Positions 10,975-22,600 of a stretch of 64,000 nucleotides of DNA are shown here, in pieces. The notes beneath the pieces were generated by a model. That model saw only the letters and a list, made by a program, of their open reading frames with translations, was not told the DNA's origin and did no database searches. The stretch covers positions 186,001-250,000 of the forward strand of contig CAJZHL010000004.1 in assembly GCA_916048055.1 (NCBI GenBank), written 5' to 3'. A program made the translations under genes and the position numbers. The DNA comes from Pedinophyceae sp. YPF-701. Lineage: Eukaryota > Chlorophyta > Pedinophyceae. The stretch's first letter is position 1. The number at the start of each line of letters is the position of its first letter.

Positions 10975-13061
10975 ATGGGTGCGCAAGGAGCGGAGACGCT
11001 CTACGTGGGATGCTACGAGCGCTTCCTGTTCGGCCTCACGATAGGAAACATAGAGAATGGCGCGCCGGACTCGCTCGAGCGGCGCTTTGCTTTCCCAGCC
11101 CACCAGGGCTCGATCAAGGCGCTCGACGCCTGCGCAGGCTTCGCCGTGACCGGGGGCTCCGACGACCAAATACACCTGTACGAGACGAAAGGCGGCCGGG
11201 ACCGCGACCTCGGGTTCCTCGTCAACCCAGCCGAGGGCGCAGTGACCTCGGTCGAGCTGTTCCGCCCAGTACGTCGCCCCCACCAACGCGCAACGACCCG
11301 CGCAACCCTCCACGGGCGCGTCTGCGGATCCGCTCTTCCATGAAGTGAACGCAGCGGCCGCGCCGAGGTTCCGCACGGACCGCTCACGGCTGCGCGCCGA
11401 CGAGCTCCTGAGTGGCGCCGTCGCACCCCGCGTGTGCGCGGACGCGGCTCGGGCGGTCGAATACACGCCGGCGCCCCTGTGTTTCATGCAGCCGGGCAAG
11501 GTGAAACCGTCCCACATGCTCACGGGCTCCCAGGATGGCGCGATTGCTGTCTGGCAAGCGGGGGGCGACTGGCAGCACATGGCCACCCTGCGCGGCCACA
11601 AGAGCGACGTCAACGGCACCTCGATCCACCGCTCGGCTCGGGTCGCCATCTCCGTGTCACGCGACCGGCACCTCCGTCTCTGGGATCTCGTCAGGGTGAG
11701 CCTTTTATACCATGACTCATCTGTTGCCTGTTCCGAACGCCCTGCGGGCGCGCGCGCGCGCGCGCAGGCGTCTCCCCTCTCGAGCGTCGCGCTGGCTCGG
11801 TCGACGGCAAGTCACAACGCCCGTCGCGCCGGAACTCGAGAATCCGTGTCTGCAAAACCATCAGCTGTGTATTTGTACGTACCGGTCCCGCGCCCGGTGA
11901 CCGCCGCGCAGGGGCGGTGCCAGTACACCAGCAAGCTCGAGGCGGAGGCAGACGCCGTGCGGTTCCTCCCCGCGGGGACGCGCTACGCCCTGCTGGCGGG
12001 CCCTGCGTTGACCCTGCAGGACGTGGAGGGCGAGGTGCTCGGCACGGCCGTCCACGGCACGCGCGTCACCGCCATGCAGTGCAACGAGGCCGTCGTCGTC
12101 ATGGGCGGCGGCGACGGCACGATCAAGGTAGGTGCCGGGCGAACGCCCCCGAACATCCGCACACGCTCTTTGCTGCGCTTTTCTGCCTCCCCTGGCCTGC
12201 CGTGGGAGGCTTGGGCACGGTCGAGCTCGCCGGGCGTGCCTGCAATACTGCAGGTGTGGGACGTGCGGGCCGGGGCGGGATCGGCGGGCTCCGTGGTCGA
12301 GGGCGCGCACAAGACACGCATTCGAGGCATCGCGTTTCCAGGGGCGCTGTCTCCCAGCGAGCCGCCGCGCGTGGTCGCGTCGGGCTCCAGCGATGGCGTC
12401 GTGCGTCTGTGGGACCTGCGCAGCACCGCGGAGCCCCTCGCAGGTGCGCGCGCGATGTTTGCTGCGCAAGATGTAGTGCGCACCCCCGGGCCTTGCCGTG
12501 GGGATTCTGCGCACATATCCATGTCGGATATTCGCAGGTCTTGCTGGTTGTGGCGCTTGAAAGTCGAAACCGCGACGTGTGGGTCGCTGATCGGTCGCAG
12601 AGCACATGACGGGAGCGCGCATTACGTGCGTTGCGGCGGGCACCGGGGGGGCCAGTCTGGAGGAGTACGCGGAGGGTGAGAAGGAGCTGGTGCAGGAGGG
12701 TGCCGCAGCGGACGAGCCAGTCGAGGAGGAGAAGAGCCGTAACAAAAGGGAAACCAAGATTCGAAACGCAGAGTTGGAACCGAAGAACAAGAAGAAGAAG
12801 CGCGCGGGGGGCGCTGCGGAGCCGGCGGCGGTCGCACAGGAGCGGGAGGGGCGCGGCGGGAAGGCTGCGCGGGGCGCCGAGGCGGGCGCGCGCGGCGGCA
12901 AGGGCGGGGCGCAGCGTGAGCGCGAGGCGGTGTGGGGCGCGGAGCGCGTGCAGGGCGACAAGGGCGACTTGGTCGGGAAGATGGCCAAGAGCAAGCGGCG
13001 GAACATGAAGAAGCTCGCGCAGAAGAAGAAGGCGAAGGTGATGCGCGGCACGGACGACTAG
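10975..13061 (+). CDS. PAK1IP1: PAK1IP1/MAK11-type WD40 ribosome-biogenesis protein
   Basis: WD40 propeller of the PAK1IP1 (animal)/Mak11 (yeast) family, which acts in the nucleolus in 60S subunit maturation. Five exons, 10975-11268, 11492-11695, 11912-12127, 12254-12443 and 12601-13061, join in phase to give 454 residues. Propeller motifs are visible: GFAVTGGSDDQIHLYETKGG, SHMLTGSQDGAIAVWQAGG, VAISVSRDRHLRLWDLVR and VVASGSSDGVVRLWDLRS. The GGSDDxIHLYD block in blade 1 is diagnostic of this family. After the propeller comes a long lysine/glutamate-rich tail (about 150 residues, with KKKKR and KRRNMKKLAQKKKAK), typical of nucleolar proteins. Exon 2 start was chosen because the TTTCATGCAG acceptor is the one that keeps phase and the family spacing. 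Confidence 0.9.
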
Positions 13062-13378
13062 CGCGGGTGCGACGCTGCAGGCTTCTGTGACGGACCCGTG
13101 GAGAGCGCGCCGCGGGGCGTCGTGTCCGTCGTGGCGGACTGGTGTGGGAAGCACCCTGCCGCGGGTCTGGTCTCTGTTTCCCGGGGGGGGGGTAGTTGGA
13201 ACCCCCCCTAAGTTGCGCGGCAGTGCTTGTTGTTGCCGATCGCGCAAGCTGCGCGGTGCAGTCCTCGCGCGTTGCGATTTTCTGGATCTCTTTACACTCG
13301 ATCTTGCTTGTGCGCAGAAGTACTCTGAAATAGACCTCGGGCGACGCGTGTCCGCGGCCATAGAACCGCTCCGTCACC
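13062..13378. other. Intergenic spacer between PAK1IP1 and the MscS gene
   Basis: A 317-bp spacer between two plus-strand genes with a run of nine G at about 13180-13189. Nothing else recognised. Confidence 0.5.
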
Positions 13379-15018
13379 ATGATGCTTGCATCGCGGGCTG
13401 CGGTGCCGGTCGCGGCCTCTGCGCCCCGTGAGGCGTGTTCTGCGCCCCACCACAGTGCTCTTCGAGCTAGCTCGTCCGGTTTTAGAGACCGACGCGCCCG
13501 CGTGGCGACGCCGCGCGCACCCGTAGCGCAGCCCACACGGCGCCCGTGCCGCGCGCAAGGAGCGGCCAGTGCGACGGCTGCGGTCGCGCAGCTGCCCCAT
13601 GGCATCGCAGGCTTCCTGCTCGCCGACCCCATCGGACAAGGAGTCCTCTCTCTCGCCGGTCTCGTCGCAGCGATGGCCGCAGTTGGCGCTGCCGACGCCG
13701 TGGCCGCTCCGAAGACCGCTCGCTCCGCCAGCAAGGTGCGCGCAGCCGTTCGCGGACGGCAACCCGCGGTCATCACGCTCCGCAGACCTGCACGTCTCTC
13801 GCCTAGCCCCACGAACGCACACATACCTGCCGCAGCTCCACATGGCGCATGCTGTCCGCAGGAGGCCCCGAAGTCCCCCGCGGCGCTGCTGAAGGGCATC
13901 CTGGCGCGCGCATCGCGGGTTTCCACCGTCGTGAACGCCGTCGCCGCCCCGCTCAGGATCCATTTGCTGGTCCTGGCCCTGGTCAAGGTATCCCGCACTT
14001 CCGTCCTATCATACCACCAAACACCCCTCTTCTTGCCCTGACTGTCTTGTTCATACACAGATATAGCCTCGACTTGCTCGAATTTCCGATTAAAATCACA
14101 CGTCGCGCCGGAATGCGACGGCCCGCCTCTTGCGGTGTTCCCCCGCGCGCAGGCGGTGGAGGTGGCGACGGGCGGCCTCGAGCGCGCGGTCTCGGGCGCC
14201 TCCGCCGTCGGCCTTACGATTCCTCCCCCCACGGACCCCACCCTCCAGCTCATCCTCTCCTCCATCTCGACGTCCTTTGCCAAAGCCTGCGCGTCGCTCG
14301 CGACCCTCAGCAAGGTCTCGGGCATCACGATGACCGCCTGGGCGATGCTGCGCTGGCGGGACGCCGCGCTCGTCGTCGTCGACAAGGCCCTGCAGGCCAG
14401 CGCCGAGTCGGACAGCGATGAGGGGACTCCCGAGGCAGAAACGGCGGAACTGGCGCTCGGCATCGTCAACGCCGCGGGCCTGCTCGGCTGGGTCGTGTGC
14501 GGGTGGGCGCTGCTCGGCGTGCTCGCCGCCGTGGGCATCGACATCCGCCCGTTCCTGGCCCTCACAGGCGTGTCAGGTGCGTGTCTGACTTTAAACAGCT
14601 CTAGGGGGGAGTATTGGCCGCCGCGCACGTGGAGCGCGGGGCGCGCGCGCGGTGTGGTGCGAGCAGCGCCGGGTTGAGCGTCGTTGAGCGCTGCTTGGTT
14701 CGTCGTTGAGCCGGCAGTCTGTTTTCCATGGTTGGCGTTGCAGGCCTCGTGGCTGGGTTCGCGGCGCAGTCGTTCATCGGGAACATCCTGGCCGGCGCGA
14801 CGATCTTCCTCTCGCGGCCGTTCGCGGTCGGGGAGCGCATCGAGCTGCGGACGTCGACGGGCAGCACGCTGGTGCTGTCGGGCGTGGTGACGCGCGTGCA
14901 GCCCACGCGCGTGACGGTGCGCAACGACGAGGGGCTGCGCGTCACGGTGCCGAACAAGTCGGTGCTGGACTGCATGGTCGTGCACAAGGGCGCGGGCGGG
15001 CGCGTGCAGAAGGCCTGA
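13379..15018 (+). CDS. Plastid MscS-family mechanosensitive ion channel
   Basis: Small-conductance mechanosensitive channel, likely in the plastid envelope as for Chlamydomonas MSC1 and plant MSL2/3. Exons 13379-13735, 13862-13987, 14153-14576 and 14744-15018 join in phase (393 residues). The first 60 residues are rich in Ala, Arg and Ser with few acids, as in a chloroplast transit peptide. Hydrophobic segments include ADPIGQGVLSLAGLVAAMAA and GLLGWVVCGWALLGVLAAVG. The MscS pore helix and following signature are clear: GLVAGFAAQSFIGNILAGAT then IFLSRPFAVGERIEL. The protein ends soon after the beta domain (VRNDEGLRVTVPNKSVLDCM), so it lacks the larger C-terminal alpha/beta cage of E. coli MscS. 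Two tandem ATG codons start the frame; either could be used. Confidence 0.9.
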
Positions 15019-15531
15019 GCAATATACAATGTACAAAATATATGAGAAGGGGTTGTTTTGTGTGCGCAGACTGTGAGACAGGTTCGAGTGGAACTGACAG
15101 CACACAACGCGTCGGTTAGCGGGTCCAGGCGACGCGTGGGACGCCCAGCATCGCCGTCGTACTTGATGCTGTGTCAAGTTGAGGGGGGTGTCCTGCACGG
15201 CTGTCAGCGCCGCAGGCGCACAAGGGCGAGCGGTTGCTCCGCGGGACATGAATCAGTGAAGCCGGACCTGCTTCCTGTCGATGAAGAGGCGTAGAAGGGG
15301 GGCAAAAGACGGCGTGGCGCTCGTACGCCAACTCTGTTGAACGACTCATCGGACGCCCTTTTGAAGGCAGAGCGGACAGCTTGCTTGACCTCGAGAGCAT
15401 TGTCTACTACAGACCATCCGACTCCGGTAGCCGTAGACGCCTGCGAGGCCCGTGCGGCTGCGGGGCGCGCCAGTCACTGCTGTGTAGCTAGGATTCGCCA
15501 TTTTGCGGGGGCGAGAGGGGCTGGGACGACG
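15019..15531. other. 3' region of the MscS gene and intergenic spacer
   Basis: Begins with an A/T-rich stretch (about 15019-15050, ATATACAATGTACAAAATAT), unusual in this GC-rich window and probably the MscS 3' UTR or polyadenylation region. No coding sequence recognised in the rest. Confidence 0.5.
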
Positions 15532-16763
15532 ATGAGTGCGGCGGAAGAGGGCCTCGCGACGACGGTGCCGGACCTCGCTGCCACCAACGGCGCAACGCCC
15601 GCAAAGGCGAAGCAGCATGGTCCTTCGCCAGAGGCTCTCATGCCCGTGCGGCGTGTAGACAACGCGCACGAGTTCCCCATGGTGCGCACGATGTGCCAGA
15701 CCGCTCGCTGTACATGTTTGCGCCCCGCATGACTGTCCTCGGCGTCCCGAGCCAACGGTGGGCCACGCTTTGTGCACAGATTCCTGTGCCCGTTCTCGAG
15801 CGCTACGTGGCTGCATACCATGCTGTGAGTGCCGCAACGCGAAGCACGATACCACTTGGTTCCACGCTCCGACGCCCGACTAGCGCACTGATGTACGTCG
15901 AACATGAAGGCGCTCAACGGCTCTCGGTTGATTATGAATTCTCGAGTCCGTTTCCCACGCCGACCTTGCAGCACTCGACCCCGAAACGCCTGGCGCCGAT
16001 TCTCACTCCAATCAAGCCCACCGCCTCGACGGCATCCTCCGCTGCGGGCCCCGAGCCGCGCGTCTCGCGGCCCGCCAAGCACGCCCACCAGCGGCGCTCC
16101 TCTGGCGCCGCGTCCGGTCTAGCGGCGAGCGACACGCACCCCGAGGACGAAATACAGCCCGCAGAGGACCTATCCGGGCACGAGGACTCCGTGTCGACAA
16201 TGTCCGAGCCAGTAGGCCCCGGCTCCGTGGTGCACCTGCACATCCTCATGCCGACCGCGGGCGCCGCGTCGGGGCCCGAAGTGTTCACGTTCACGTACGA
16301 GGAGTTCCTCGGGATGACAATCGAGGACCTGATGGCCCACGTCTCGCTCTTCCTCCCCAACAGGCACCGCGGCGCGCCCCTCGATTTGGAGGTAGGAGAG
16401 CGAGGCTCTGCGGGGGGATTCGGCGACGTGCTGGCAGGGCAGAGCAGCGGCGTCGCGGACAACGTACACTCGGAGCTGGAGCGGCGCCTCATGCTCGCTT
16501 CCGCCGCAGAGGGCGCCGCGCGCACGGGGGAGGTGGGTGCGCGCGCTGCGGGCGGCGCCAAGCCGAAGGAGGGCAAAGTGAAGAAGGCTGGGCTGTTCGG
16601 GCGTGCCAAGGGCAAGGCGCGGGTGGCGGACGCGCGGGAGGCAGCTGCTCCGGGCGGGCCGAAGGACGTGCAGTGGCTGCGGGCGCGGCCCGGAGCGAAG
16701 CTTTCGCGCATTCCTGCACTGCAGGAGCGGCTGCTGAAGATGAAACTGAAGCACGGCGCGTGA
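15532..16763 (+). CDS. Hypothetical protein with disordered N-half and basic C-terminus
   Basis: Not recognised. Exons 15532-15681, 15780-15824 and 15972-16763 join in phase 0 throughout (328 residues). The middle micro-exon of 15 codons (IPVPVLERYVAAYHA) ends at a GTGAGT donor. After a Pro/Ser/Thr-rich stretch with TPKRLAPILTPIKPT, which looks like a phosphorylation-prone linker, there is one compact conserved-looking segment: VVHLHILMPTAG then EVFTFTYEEFLGMTIEDLMA. The C-terminus is Lys/Arg-rich (KPKEGKVKKAGLFGRAKGKA, later LQERLLKMKLKHGA), suggesting nucleic-acid or ribosome contact. No signal peptide or membrane segment. The model is supported by splice phase only. Confidence 0.6.
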
Positions 16764-16925
16764 GAGGACGCTGTGCGTGTGCGGGATCACAGACTCGCTG
16801 CACCGCTGCGCTGCAACTATCATTGTTGGAGTAATGGATCTTGTGACTATATATGCGTCGTGCGGAGGCTGCGAACCGTGTCGACGCTCGAAGCGACGAG
16901 CCGCGCTGCTTCGGCCGCCGGGGGG

Positions 16926-18299
16926 CTACGTGCAGAAGCCGTGCAGGAAGCCGCAGGCGTACGTCGGTAGCAGGCAGTCCCCCCGGCGTCCCGACAGGGG
17001 CTGACGCAGCGGGCTGGCCAGCACGCTCCGGGACCGCGCCCCGGTGGCATCCGCGTACTCCAGCAGCGCGCGCATCGCGCCCCCGCGCGCCGCCGCGCCC
17101 TCGAAAGCCGGGAACCCGGCCCAGGGCGCGAACCCGGCGACGCCGAGTGCAGCCCTCGCACTCGCGTCCGCAGCCTCCTCGGAAAAGTCGAAAAACAAGC
17201 ACGGCGTGCCCGCAGGCACGAGACCGCCCGCCAGGCTCCGCAGGGTCGCCACCCACGACGGCGACGCAGCGAGGCCCGCGTTGAGACCCACCACGACAGC
17301 GGGGCTCGCCGCGCCACGCGCCGCCTCGAGCGCGCCGCGCGCATCGTGCGCCTCCGCCGCGTGGAAGAACACCTTGAGCTCCGTCGCCCCAGCATCGCGC
17401 TCGACGCCGCCGTCCGGATCCGCGACGTAGAGGCGGGCGACTCGCTGGCGATGGCCGGGGGCTGTTGTTCGACCCCCCCCCGGGGCTGCCACCGTCTCTC
17501 GCAGCGTCAGACAGCTGCCCTCGAGCGCACGTGGCACCTCCGGACCGACCATGTGCACCGCGATCGACCGCCGCTCCGGCCTCGCCGCGCCGCAGCCGCC
17601 AACACGGCCCGACGTGAATTGCAAAAGGTCAAACAGCTCCCACAGGGCCACGGCGGCCGAGCACTCCCACGACGCCCCGAGCGCAAGGACCACGAGCGGG
17701 CGCCCGAGGTCCTCGGCGACGCCCGGCGCGACGCTGACAGCGAGCGCGATCGCGGCGACCCAGTGCAACGCCACCGCCGCGCAGCTCGACGCCGGCAGAG
17801 AACGCTGCGCGTAGAACGCTTCCCACGACAGATCCCGCAGCTGCGTACCCCGCAGATCGCTTTGGGGGGGGCCGTCGAGCTCTGGCAGACCGACAAGCGC
17901 CCCAATACTCCCCTGCTCCCACGCAGCAGCTTCGGCCGCGATGCGCGCCCGGGCGCCCGCGACGTGCGCGGCGGGGTTCAGCTGCGCAGCCACCCACGGA
18001 CATACGCCGTCAGGCCCGTCGAACAGCCCCGCCACGGCCCCGGCCAGCGTCGCAGCCCCCTGGTCGACGGCCTGCGTTGTCGCGGCTGCCCAAGGCAGGC
18101 CCGGGAAGGCCCGCAGCGCGTGCGTGCGCGCGAGCTGCGCAGCCATGCGCTCGCACGCGCCGGCGTCGTGCGGCCGCCCGGGCCCGCAGTGCGCGTCCGC
18201 GTGCGCTCTGCAGCAGAACACCAGCGCTCTGCAGCCCGCGCAAAACGCCGGGGGCTCCGCGGCGCGCCCGCCGCAGTGCGCGCACTCGAAGCGCCCCAT
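16926..18299 (-). CDS. MYND zinc-finger protein with MSS51-like C-terminal domain
   Basis: Single-exon gene of 457 residues. The MYND finger is at residues 5-50: CAHCGG, CAGCRALVFCCRAHADAHC and a closing HDAGAC, giving the two interleaved zinc sites typical of MYND. The C-terminal two thirds resembles the domain found after MYND in yeast Mss51 and animal ZMYND15/17, with blocks RPLVVLALGASWECSA, AVVVGLNAGLA and PCLFFDFSEEAAD. In these families it is linked to mitochondrial translation or transcriptional control; the role here is inferred. The start is the ATG at 18299, as the upstream in-frame codon is GTG. It lies 79 bp downstream of the CMC4-like gene on the same strand. Confidence 0.8.
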   Translation of the reverse strand: MGRFECAHCGGRAAEPPAFCAGCRALVFCCRAHADAHCGPGRPHDAGACERMAAQLARTHALRAFPGLPWAAATTQAVDQGAATLAGAVAGLFDGPDGVCPWVAAQLNPAAHVAGARARIAAEAAAWEQGSIGALVGLPELDGPPQSDLRGTQLRDLSWEAFYAQRSLPASSCAAVALHWVAAIALAVSVAPGVAEDLGRPLVVLALGASWECSAAVALWELFDLLQFTSGRVGGCGAARPERRSIAVHMVGPEVPRALEGSCLTLRETVAAPGGGRTTAPGHRQRVARLYVADPDGGVERDAGATELKVFFHAAEAHDARGALEAARGAASPAVVVGLNAGLAASPSWVATLRSLAGGLVPAGTPCLFFDFSEEAADASARAALGVAGFAPWAGFPAFEGAAARGGAMRALLEYADATGARSRSVLASPLRQPLSGRRGDCLLPTYACGFLHGFCT

Positions 18300-18378
18300 G
18301 CGAAGCACGCACGGCCGCTGGGCCGCGGCTGTGCAGACCGGCTGCGTTGACGGCGCGTCGAGGCGGTTGGATGGATCG

Positions 18379-19259
18379 CTATCGGGGCTGGGTGTCGCTG
18401 CTCTTCGAGGGACCCCCGCCGCTCCCGGCGCGGTACCGTTCGAGCTCCGCCTTCAGCTCGCGCACCTCCGCCTCCGACTTCTCCCGCAACGCCTTCTCCT
18501 GCACCGCTCAGCCTCGAACACACACTCAAAATAACCCATGATTCCATATTAGAAACAAAAGACATCGTTTCCGCAACTGTTACGCCCTGCACGGCCCTGC
18601 TCTTCCGCGACCGGGCGGGCCGCGCGCGCACCTTCTCGAGGCCCTCCCGGAACTGCCGTTCTTGTCGTTCCCGCACCGTCTCGTACTGCTTCGTCGCCTT
18701 GCGGGTGTCGGGCGCGTAGAACGCGCAGTTGGTCGAGGTCGGGTAGTGCTCGCAGCAGTGGATGAGCTTGTTGATCTCCAGCTCGCACCGCGACTCCTGG
18801 AAGTCGTTGCCCTGGAGGCACCTCTGCGGGCGCCGCGGAGCAAACGCGCCGTGAGACGTGCCGTCACCAAGGAGCGAGCGGCTCGTTTCGGCCGGGAACG
18901 CGCTTGATGCTGCGCTGCTGGCCAGGACCGTCGCCTCGTTGACGCAACGGAAGTGTTGCGGGCGACGCGGGTCGGTCGTCCGGCCGGGACGCCCGGCGCT
19001 GCCGATGCCCTGTGTGGCTCAGGCATCTACGCGGTGGGGCGTGGGGGGGGGCGCGCGTGCAGAAGTCGACGCAGATCCGTCTAGCGCCAAGATGTTGCCT
19101 TCTCTGGGGGGCGTCGGCGCGCAGGGCAGAGGCGCGCGTCGCCCGCGGTGGGCGGCAGAGGGGCTCGGCAGGGTTGCTCGCGGGGGGCGCTGGCGGACGC
19201 ACCTGGAGCTCGCACGCCCTGCGCTGGCACGGTTCGACCAGGAGGTCTGCGCGCGGCAT
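18379..19259 (-). CDS. CMC4: CMC4-like twin-cysteine mitochondrial intermembrane-space protein
   Basis: Small twin-cysteine protein of the type imported into the intermembrane space by the MIA40 disulfide relay. Exons 19259-19203, 18823-18632 and 18498-18379 join in phase 0 (122 residues). The core PCQRRACELQ / RCLQGNDFQESRCELEI / NKLIHCCEHYPTSTNC matches human CMC4 (DPCQKQACEIQKCL... then ...ELRKCC) with every cysteine aligned. The first two cysteines are on a 19-codon exon separated by a 379-nt intron, so automatic gene finders may miss it. Unlike 68-residue human CMC4 it has a charged helical tail (QYETVRERQERQFREGLEK and EKALREKSEAEVRELKAELE), probably a coiled coil. Confidence 0.82.
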
Positions 19260-19666
19260 TGGTGCACTCAGGCGCGGAGGGGCCCGAGCGGGCCGCGACG
19301 GAAATCACCGCCCAGTGCGCCCGGTGCGTGTTCAGCGCCTGTGCGTGCACGAGCGCGAGATCTCCTTGCGCCGCGAGCGCACGCAAGGCCGGTATTACTC
19401 GTGTGTCGCATCCGCTTCGCCCTGCAAGGCCTGAACGCGCTCACAGCGTGCGGGAGATCTCTTGCGCTGAGGTCCCCCCGCCTTTCCAGAGGCCGTTGGC
19501 TGGCCTGCCGTGCCCGCATCGCCAATCGACGGCGCCCAGGTGTAGAGGGTGGAAAGGAAGGGGCGGTCCGGCAGCTGCGCGACGTTCGGGTGTGGCGGGA
19601 ACGCAGGGGCGGGCGGGTGCCTGGCGCGTACGGAAGGACAGGCCCCCTGCGGGGCTGTGCGGCATC
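19260..19666. promoter_or_regulatory. Divergent intergenic region between the CMC4-like gene and SWI3
   Basis: A 407-bp spacer between genes transcribed in opposite directions, so probably both promoters. No clear TATA or other box stands out in the GC-rich sequence. Confidence 0.4.
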
Positions 19667-22600
19667 ATGGACGCAGAGAAGATGCTGCAGCCGCCGGAGA
19701 ACGGCGTGCCCCCGCTCACGACGTTCCAGGCGAGCCCCCGCCTGCATCCGACCCGGCCACCTCGCGCGCAGCGGTGCACGCGCGACGCTCGAGCTCGCTC
19801 GAGAGGTCCTGTCATGCACGGTGATTCAGGGCAGCAGCCCCTGGAATATCAAGCTGATCTTCGCTTCGAGGACGACAAACGAGCTCCCTGGACCCACAGC
19901 ATTCAGTCCGGGCTCGCCCCGTCTTCTCTCGAGCGTCCACCGCGCGGATTCCCTGCGCGACGCGCCCCTCGACTCCCCGCCACGACGCAGGCGCCGCGGT
20001 ACATCGAGAAGGTCAACAAGCTGCTCGGCCAGCTCGCCCAGGACCCGTCGTCTCCGCGTCCCCCGTGGGACGCAGAGAGCCTCCCGGGGCTCCTGCACTC
20101 CCTCGTCCGGTTCATGGACCGACACCTCGGCGCCAAGGCCCCGCAGGAGGACCGCGTGATCCCGAAGATCGCCTGGTCGAACTTTCTCGACACATCTGAG
20201 GGCGGGTCCGTCATGCTCATGGCACCCATCCTCGCCAAGGCGCTCAGCCCGCCCCCGAACGGCGAGGGCCTCGACCTCGACATGCCGCAGAACAAGGAGC
20301 GCGGCCTGAATCTCGTCAAAGAGGTCCGCTCGCCGCATCGCGCGCCCCTCCCCTGTTGCCGTCGTACACCTCCTGCGGCCTCGCGCTCGCCGGCGCGCCC
20401 GCCCCGCCAGCGGCGACGCTCCGCCGCGCCCACGAGTCTCCGCAGATCCGCCAGCTTTTGATCGAAAGACGCCGGATCAGGGCCCAAGCGATTGGCTTCG
20501 AGGCGCGCGTGCCCGCCAAGACGAAACGCGAGCTCGAGGATAAGATCCAGTACCTCGGCGCCGTCGTCGTCCCCGCCGGCAGCAAGGGCTGCTCGCACCT
20601 GCTCTGCCCCGAGCCGGACAACGCCATCCCGCCCACGGGGGTCGCCACGCGCGAGACGCCGGGCGACGGAGAGGCGCGCATCCACCACAAGGGCCTCCCG
20701 GACTCGTACGACCGCTGGGTGCCGGAGGACGTCGCGCCGCAGCGCGAGAACACGTCCTCGACCGGCCGGCTCCCGCTCAAGATCCGTGTTTCGTGGGTGA
20801 CACAATCCTTCTATTATAACGAGTGGCTCAATCCTCTGGACTTCCTGGTCGCCGACATGGTCGTGCCGGAGCCCGCCGAGCCGCCGCGCGCCGCGGACGC
20901 CGCGAAGGACGCGCCGGGCGCCACCGCGGGGCAGGCCAAGGACGCCGCTGCACCGGGCGCTGTTGCAAAGGAGGCTCCCGTGCAGCAGCCGACGCAGGAG
21001 CTGCAGGACCTCGTGGGCGAGGCGCTGGCCGAGGTGGGATACGCGGACCGGCCGACCAGGACGCGCCACGACGCGCCCTCCGTGCCGGAGGCTGCGCTGG
21101 TGGTCAGCCTGAGTCAGGGGCAGCAGCGGGGGGTGCCCGAGGGGATCCTGCACCCGGTCCTGGCGGCGGGGCTCGCGACGGAGGTGCCGGCGGCGAAGCG
21201 GCGGCGAACGGACGCGCAGCCGGCGCCGGATGCCGCGGGACGCCCCCTGCTGCCCAGCGGAGCGCAGCACCCCCTGGGGGAGGTCCGGGTGCGCGGGGGG
21301 GGGGTGTTTATGGTCCCGGCGTTCGCGTCGTGGTACCGGCGGGGCGAGGTGTCTGAGATCGAGCGGCAGGGCCTTCCGGAGTTCTTCAGCGGGCTGTCTG
21401 CGTCGAAGGACGAGCAGACATATATACAACATAGGGATACGATGATTTCTAGATATATCGAGGGCCTGCGCGCGGGGCGGCCGCTGATATCGTTCGCGGA
21501 CGCCAAGGCGGGCCTCGAGGGCGACGACGGCGGCAAGCTTCGCGTTTTCCGCTTCCTGGAGCGCTGGTCTCTGATCAACACCCCCCCGGCCAGCCCGAGC
21601 GGGGCCGCGCCGGTCGGGTGCTCGACGGCGGTCCCGCCGGTGCCGGAGCCGCGCGGGTACCCGCAGTCGCTCTCGACGAACGGGCTGGACGCGATTCTGC
21701 GGCCGACGGGCCTCTCGAGCACGCAAGTTGTGGCGGCACTGACGTCAGCCGCGGGCGACCACGCCGCGGCCGCGAGCGGGCTCACGACGGTCCTCGCGGG
21801 TCCAGACATCGAGCCCTTCCTCCGCGCGCCCGGGTACGTCGCTCCGGAGCGCCGGTGCGCGGCGACGGGCGCGAAGTGCGGCACCGTACGCTACCGCAGC
21901 ACCAAGTACGCGGACTGCGACCTGACGCCCGGGGCGTACGAGACGGGCCTGTTCCCGACGGGCACGAGCTCGGCGGACTTCGTGCGCGTCGAGCGGCGCG
22001 CGGGGCGCGAGGTCGAGGATGGGGAGGACGCCGACGGCGAGACGGCGGAGTGGTCGCACACCGAGATCCTGCAGCTGCTGGAGGGCGTGGAGAAGTTCGG
22101 GGACGATTGGGGGAGGGTCGCGGCGCACGTGGGGACGAAGAACATGTTCGAGTGCGTCCACAAGTTCCTGCGACTGCCAATTGAGGAATTAGTAACTCAC
22201 GAGGCGCTGCACCTGGTGACCGTGGAGACGGCGGCGGCGCGGCGGGCGGCGGTCGCGACGGGCGAGGACGGCGCGGCGGCCGCGGAGCCGCACGTGTCGG
22301 CGGCGGCCGAGGCCGCTGCGCGGGACCCGTTGTCGGCGCTGCCGTTTGCGTCGGCCCCCAACCCCGTGATGGCGATGGTGAACTTCCTCGCGCTGCTGAT
22401 CGGGCCGAAGATCGCGGCGGCCGCCGCGGCGCGCGCGCTGGCGGTGCTGGCCGAGGAGGCGGAGGGCGCGGAGGCCAGCGGCGACGCTGGCGCAGTGGCC
22501 AATGGCGGGAACGCGGCGGGCGGGGGTGCCGCCGGTGCGGCGCCGCGGATCCCCCCGAAAGCGGAGGTGCGGGCGATGGCGGCGGGGCTCGCGGCGGCGG

